DNA of 64,000 bases, from assembly GCF_013408095.1 (NCBI RefSeq), contig NZ_JACBZF010000002.1:496001-560000 (forward strand), read 5' to 3'. Each line of letters opens with the position of its first letter. Positions within the stretch are counted from its first letter, which is position 1. Below the pieces are notes generated by a model. That model ran no database searches. It saw nothing but the letters and a program-made list of their open reading frames with translations, and was not told where the DNA came from. This stretch comes from Novosphingobium marinum (lineage in GTDB: Bacteria > Pseudomonadota > Alphaproteobacteria > Sphingomonadales > Sphingomonadaceae). Position numbers and translations under genes: made by a program. Positions 60,093 through 64,000 of this stretch are shown piece after piece.

Positions 60093-61463
60093 TCAGAAGC
60101 TTTCCTCGTAGACGCGGGAAATGTCCCCGCCCCATTCGCCGTGGTACTTGTCGAGCAGGCGCCGGGCCGGGACCTTGCCGCTCGCGACGATCTCGTCGAG
60201 CGGTTCGAGGAAGCCCGTCTCGTTGTCGCCGCCCGTGTTCAGTCGCTTTCTCGCCTTGAGGCCGCCGCGCGCGATCGTCAGCGCCTCGCGCGCCAGGTCG
60301 CGCAAGGTGCCGCCACCCGGCACGGGTGCATCGAGCGCCAGCTTCGGCACGGCGTTGCGCAAGTCCTCGCGCTCGTCGATCGACCAGTGCTTCACGAGGT
60401 CCCAGGCCGCGTCGAGCGCCGCCTGATCGTAGAGGAGGCCGACCCACAGCGCGGGCAGCGCGCAGATCCGGCTCCATGGCCCGCCGTCGGCTCCGCGCAT
60501 CTCGAGGAAGCTCTTCATCCGGACTTCGGGAAAGGCGGTCGACAAATGGTCGTTCCAGTCGGACATGCGCGGGCGCTCGCCCGGCAACGCGGGGAGTTCG
60601 CCGCGCAGGAAATCGCGAAAGCTCTGGCCCGCCGCATCGATGTAGCGCCCGTCGCGGAACACGAAGTACATCGGCACGTCGAGCATGTACCGCGCGTATC
60701 GCTCGTAGCCGAAACCGTCCTCGAACACGAAGGGCAGCATGCCGGTGCGGTGCGGGTCGGTGTCCGACCAGATATGGCTGCGATAGGATAGGAAGCCGTT
60801 GGGCTTGCCCTCGGTGAAGGGCGAGTTGGCGAACAGCGCGGTCGCCAGCGGCTGCAGCGCCAGGCCGACGCGGAACTTCTGCGCCATGTCGGCCTCGCTC
60901 GCATAGTCGAGATTGACCTGGATGGTGCAGGTGCGCAGCATCATGTCGAGGCCCATCGATCCGACGCGCGGCATGTGGCGCAGCATGATGCCGTAGCGCC
61001 CCTTGGGCATCACCGGCAATTCCTCGCGCGTCTTGTCGGGCCACATGCCGAGGCCGAGAAAGCCCTTGCCGGTGCGTTCCCCGATGGCCTTTACCTGCGT
61101 CAGGTGGCGCCCGGTTTCGGCGCAGGTTTCGTGCAGTGTTTCGAGCGGCGCGCCAGACAGTTCGAGCTGGCCGGCTGGTTCCAGGCTGACGGTCCCGTCC
61201 TCGCCTGCCATGGCGATGACCTTCCCGTCTTCCTCGACCGTGTGCCAGCCGAATTCCTCTAGCGCGCAGAGCAGGTCGCGTATCCCGCCGGGTTCGTCGT
61301 AGGACGGCGCGTGCTTGTCGGAGAGGCAGTAGACGAGCTTTTCGTGCTCTGTGCCGATGCGCCAGTCCTCGCGCGGCTTTTCGCCGGCCGCCATCGGCTG
61401 CGCCAGTTGTTCGATCCCCTCGATGACCGGATCGTCGTTGTCCGAGGCCTTGCGCGTGCTCAT
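60093..61463 (-). CDS. gshA: Glutamate--cysteine ligase
   Basis: GshA makes gamma-glutamylcysteine, the first step to glutathione. The 456-residue protein is of the plant/alphaproteobacterial type: IGTEHEKLVYCLSD, TVSLEPAGQLELSGAPL, CTIQVNLDYASEADM and LPFVFEDGFGYERYARYMLDVPMYF. This type often uses a regulatory disulfide. The gene lies three bases from the stop of the ICMT-like gene, converging with it. Confidence 0.94.
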   Translation of the reverse strand: MSTRKASDNDDPVIEGIEQLAQPMAAGEKPREDWRIGTEHEKLVYCLSDKHAPSYDEPGGIRDLLCALEEFGWHTVEEDGKVIAMAGEDGTVSLEPAGQLELSGAPLETLHETCAETGRHLTQVKAIGERTGKGFLGLGMWPDKTREELPVMPKGRYGIMLRHMPRVGSMGLDMMLRTCTIQVNLDYASEADMAQKFRVGLALQPLATALFANSPFTEGKPNGFLSYRSHIWSDTDPHRTGMLPFVFEDGFGYERYARYMLDVPMYFVFRDGRYIDAAGQSFRDFLRGELPALPGERPRMSDWNDHLSTAFPEVRMKSFLEMRGADGGPWSRICALPALWVGLLYDQAALDAAWDLVKHWSIDEREDLRNAVPKLALDAPVPGGGTLRDLAREALTIARGGLKARKRLNTGGDNETGFLEPLDEIVASGKVPARRLLDKYHGEWGGDISRVYEESF

Positions 61464-61502
61464 CGCGGCCCGGTTAGGGAAGCGTGAAAGCTTGCGCCAG
61501 CA

Positions 61503-62252
61503 TTAATTGCGCCAGTCCCCCGCACACCCCATCCAAAGCGCGGTCGCGGCGATCGCCGCCGTCTCGCCGCGAAGGATGCGCGGGCCGAGCGAGATCGGGC
61601 GGGCCTGCGGCAACGCGCGCACCGCCTCGCGCTCCTCGTCGTCGAAGCCGCCCTCGGGGCCGGTGAGCAGCGCGGCTGGTCCATCGTGTGCGACAAAGGC
61701 CGAAGCGGCGGGCTCGCCGCCCAGCTCGTCGGCGAAGAACAGCGCGCGATTTCCGGGCCAGTCGCGCAGCAGCGCATCGAGCTTTGCGGGCCCGGCAAGT
61801 TCGGGGAGCGCGGTGCGCGCGCATTGCTCGGCTGCCTCCGTCACTATCGTGCGAGCGCGGCCGGGATTCAGCTTGTCGGCAACGCAGCGCCGCGCCAGCA
61901 CAGGCCGGATCGTCCTCACGCCCAGCTCGGTCGCCTTTTCGAGCAAGACGTCGAAGCGATCCTTCTTGAGGAGTGCAGGCAGCAGCCAGAAGTCGGGCAC
62001 CTGCTCGCGCTCGCGCAGCCTGCGCACGGGGTTCAGCACGACGCAGCGCTTGTCGGCAGCCGCGACCGCGGCCTCCCACTCGCCGGTCATGTCGTCGCAG
62101 AGGATGACCGCGTCGCCTTCCTTCACGCGCATCACGCGCGAAAGGTAATGCGCCTGACTACCCTCGACGTCGACGGCGGCGCCCTCGGCCAGCGGACCGG
62201 GTACGAACAGGCGCGGCGCGCTTCGGGGGGGCCATGCAGGGGTTGCGGGCAT
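61503..62252 (-). CDS. rsmE: 16S rRNA (uracil(1498)-N(3))-methyltransferase
   Basis: RsmE methylates U1498 of 16S rRNA. The 249-residue SPOUT-fold protein has an N-terminal PUA-like part (SQAHYLSRVMRVKEGDAVIL), LLPALLKKDRFDVLLEKATELGV, and the knot region LLTGPEGGFDDEEREAV and ISLGPRILRGETAAIAA with the SAM-binding glycines. ATG 62252 fits the family N-terminus. It lies directly downstream of the divergent ubiA start and 39 bases before gshA. Confidence 0.94.
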   Translation of the reverse strand: MPATPAWPPRSAPRLFVPGPLAEGAAVDVEGSQAHYLSRVMRVKEGDAVILCDDMTGEWEAAVAAADKRCVVLNPVRRLREREQVPDFWLLPALLKKDRFDVLLEKATELGVRTIRPVLARRCVADKLNPGRARTIVTEAAEQCARTALPELAGPAKLDALLRDWPGNRALFFADELGGEPAASAFVAHDGPAALLTGPEGGFDDEEREAVRALPQARPISLGPRILRGETAAIAATALWMGCAGDWRN

Positions 62253-62298
62253 AGTCTCCCCTAGCCCAGGACCGGGCGCGGCGCTATGCCCGCAGGCG

Positions 62299-63222
62299 AT
62301 GGCCCGGCCCGCTGATCCACCCGATATCGTTCCCGATACTGAGCATCGCGGCATCGTCGCGGCCTTGCCCGGAGGCATTCGCAACTACGCGCTGCTTGCC
62401 CGGTTCGACAGGCCGATCGGCTGGTGGCTGCTGTTCTGGCCGTGTGCGTGGGGCGTGCTGCTGGCAGGGGGCGCGGATCGCTGGGCGCTGGTGCTCTGGC
62501 TGCTTCTCGGCTCCATCGCGATGCGCGGTGCGGGCTGCGTGTACAACGACATCGTCGATGCAGACCTTGACCGCAAAGTGGCGCGAACCGCATCGCGCCC
62601 GGTCGCCAGCGGCGCGGTAAGCCGCAGGCAGGCATGGGTCTGGCTCGTCGCGCTCAGCCTCGTCGGCCTCGTGGTGCTGCTGCAATTGCGCTGGCAGGCG
62701 CAACTGGTGGCGCTGGCGAGCCTCGCTGCGGTGGCCGCCTATCCGTTCATGAAGCGGATCACCTGGTGGCCGCAGGCGTGGCTGGGCCTGGTCTTTTCGT
62801 GGGGATTGCTCGTCGGCTGGACCGAGGTGCGGCTCGCGGACTGGGACGCGCTGGCGGCGCTTTATACCGGCTGCGTGTTCTGGGTGATCGGCTACGACAC
62901 GATCTACGCGCTTCAGGACCGCGAGGACGATGCGCTTGTCGGCATCCGTTCGAGCGCGCTGCGTCTCGGCGGCAGGGTACGCGCCGGTGTTGCGCTGTTC
63001 TACCTCGGCGCCGTCGTCCTGTGGGCGCTGTCCTTCTGGCTGCTCCGGCCGGACTGGGTGGCGCTGCTTGCGCTCGCACCCGTGGCGCTGCACCTTTTCT
63101 GGCAGGTTGCAACGCTCGACCAGGACGATCCGGACAATCCGCTTGCGCGCTTCCGGTCCAATCGCTTCGCGGGGCTGCTGATGGCGCTTGCCTGCTGGGT
63201 CGTGGGCAACGCGGGGGCCTGA
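62299..63222 (+). CDS. ubiA: 4-hydroxybenzoate polyprenyltransferase
   Basis: UbiA attaches the polyprenyl chain to 4-hydroxybenzoate in ubiquinone synthesis. The 307-residue membrane protein has both Asp-rich motifs, YNDIVDADLDRKVARTASRP and ALQDREDDALVGIRSSA. FDRPIGWWLLFWPCAWGVLL near the start is typical. Ubiquinone supplies electrons to the respiratory chain feeding the oxidase encoded at 30368-36776. The 46-base gap to rsmE is shared by both promoters. Confidence 0.95.
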   Translation: MARPADPPDIVPDTEHRGIVAALPGGIRNYALLARFDRPIGWWLLFWPCAWGVLLAGGADRWALVLWLLLGSIAMRGAGCVYNDIVDADLDRKVARTASRPVASGAVSRRQAWVWLVALSLVGLVVLLQLRWQAQLVALASLAAVAAYPFMKRITWWPQAWLGLVFSWGLLVGWTEVRLADWDALAALYTGCVFWVIGYDTIYALQDREDDALVGIRSSALRLGGRVRAGVALFYLGAVVLWALSFWLLRPDWVALLALAPVALHLFWQVATLDQDDPDNPLARFRSNRFAGLLMALACWVVGNAGA

Positions 63223-63226
63223 GGCG

Positions 63227-63829
63227 ATGTGCAATCTCTACCGAATGACCCGCGGCATCGACGAGGTCGCGCAATTGTTCGATGCCCTGCCCGACAGGGG
63301 CGCGAACTTCGGCGAGGAAGTCTACCCAGGCTATCCGGGCGTTGTCATCGCCGAGGGGCGGGCGCGGGCGATGACATGGGGTTTCCCTCTGGTGCTCAAG
63401 GGCAGGAAGGGGCAGCCGCTCAAGCCCAGGCCCGTCAACAACGCGCGCGAGGACAAGCTGACCGGCGGCTTCTGGGCGCCCAGCTTCCGCGCCCGCCGCT
63501 GTCTCATCCCGGTAAGCGCATGGGCCGAGGCGGAAGGGGAGCGCGGCCGGATGACGCGGACCTGGTACTCGCTCGGCGGCGGAGAGCCGTTCGCCGTCGC
63601 CGGACTGTGGCGTCCCACCGCCGAATGGGGCGATGCCTACTCGATGGTGATGACCGATTCCTGCGCGCAAATGATCGACGTGCACGACCGGATGCCCGTC
63701 GTCCTGATGCCCGAGCACTGGCAGACCTGGCAGCACGGGGGCGAGGAAGAGGCGCTTGCCCTGTGCCGCGCCTGCGACCTGCCCCTCGATATCGAACGAA
63801 CGGCCGAAAAGTGGACGGGCGCTCGCTAG
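63227..63829 (+). CDS. SOS response-associated peptidase (SRAP/HMCES-like)
   Basis: SRAP proteins shield abasic sites in single-stranded DNA by forming a covalent thiazolidine link through the N-terminal Cys. The 200-residue protein begins MCNLYRM, so Cys 2 becomes the first residue, and has KPRPVNNAREDKL with the conserved Asn and Arg, SWAEAEG with the Glu, and IDVHDRMPVVL with the active-site His. All key residues are present. It begins four bases after the ubiA stop, which looks like an operon of convenience. Confidence 0.92.
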   Translation: MCNLYRMTRGIDEVAQLFDALPDRGANFGEEVYPGYPGVVIAEGRARAMTWGFPLVLKGRKGQPLKPRPVNNAREDKLTGGFWAPSFRARRCLIPVSAWAEAEGERGRMTRTWYSLGGGEPFAVAGLWRPTAEWGDAYSMVMTDSCAQMIDVHDRMPVVLMPEHWQTWQHGGEEEALALCRACDLPLDIERTAEKWTGAR

Positions 63830-64000
63830 TCCGCGCGCCGCTTCGCCATCTCGGCCACGTACTCCACCGCCTTCCAGTGCCCGCCCACCGGATCGTCGGG
63901 CGGGTAGATGTCGAGCGGGACCACCGGCGAAATGCCGCGTTCCTCGTAAACCGCGCCATCGGGCGCGGCGAAGGTTTCGTTCGAGAGTTCGAGCAGCCAT
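63826..64000 (-). CDS. C-terminal part of a probable S41-type peptidase (partial)
   Basis: Only the last 57 codons are visible. FAAPDGAVYEERGISPVVPLD resembles the end of the catalytic domain of S41 carboxyl-terminal processing peptidases, where a glycine-rich strand precedes a V-x-V-D/P stretch. HWKAVEYVAEMAKRRAD closes the protein. The rest lies beyond the window, so the Ser-Lys active site cannot be checked. Its stop overlaps that of the SRAP gene by three bases. Confidence 0.6.
   Translation of the reverse strand, partial: WLLELSNETFAAPDGAVYEERGISPVVPLDIYPPDDPVGGHWKAVEYVAEMAKRRAD

Overview
The window is GC-rich, densely packed chromosomal DNA of an alphaproteobacterium, most likely Sphingomonadales and probably the Erythrobacter group. 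This is inferred from gene order (argH-lptM-lysA; coxB-ctaD-ctaB-ctaG-coxC-DUF983-surf1-thrC), from an alphaproteobacterial SOS box (GTTC-N7-GTTC) and from the many ATGA, GTGA and TGATG start/stop overlaps. I ran no database search. Family names come from motifs and protein lengths that I could read.

Layout. 1-3950: the end of an Mrp/ApbC Fe-S carrier, a Tat-exported molybdopterin oxidoreductase subunit and ferrochelatase. 3961-6011: a complete IS1595-type insertion sequence with an 8-bp target duplication and an AT-richer passenger gene, inserted exactly at a promoter that carries a LexA-type box and drives a winged-helix regulator. 7204-9861: a KefB-type antiporter and an AIM24-family protein. 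9931-10006: tRNA-Val(UAC). 10007-17395: a 7.4-kb integrative island in the 3' end of that tRNA. It holds a P4-type integrase, a HEPN-like protein, an HsdR_N-like nuclease, an unknown 300-aa protein, an AlpA-like HTH protein, two small proteins, a replication-initiator-like protein whose gene ends in four palindromes, and a secreted protein. 17412-21729: tlpA-like, argH, lptM-like, lysA and a siroheme-synthase-like gene. 21864-23902: an unrecognised three-gene operon whose middle gene is frameshifted. 23882-30166, minus strand: an eight-gene operon pyrE, serine hydrolase, pdxJ, acpS, lepB, AI-2E-type exporter, DUF3089, ruvX. 30368-36776: an aa3-type cytochrome c oxidase operon with its assembly factors. 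36790-41524: thrC, an RNA methyltransferase, folB and molybdopterin synthesis genes moaA, moaD and moaE. 42263-42912: rplU-rpmA. 43113-56381: varied housekeeping genes (GNAT, ygfZ, LysR/pirin/nitroreductase, dihydroorotase, rarD, astD, selO, hydrolase, glycosyltransferase). 56520-58669: a YfgM-like TPR protein and bamB. 58728-64000: an ICMT-like methyltransferase, gshA, rsmE, ubiA, a SRAP protein and the end of a probable S41 peptidase.

Connections. MoaA, MoaD and MoaE make the pterin cofactor that the oxidoreductase at 658-2916 needs. CtaB makes heme O for the oxidase, and HemH supplies heme. YfgM-like, BamB, LepB and LptM-like proteins serve the cell envelope. The accessory DNA is confined to the IS and the tRNA-Val island, and the least explained biology lies there and in the 21864-23902 operon.
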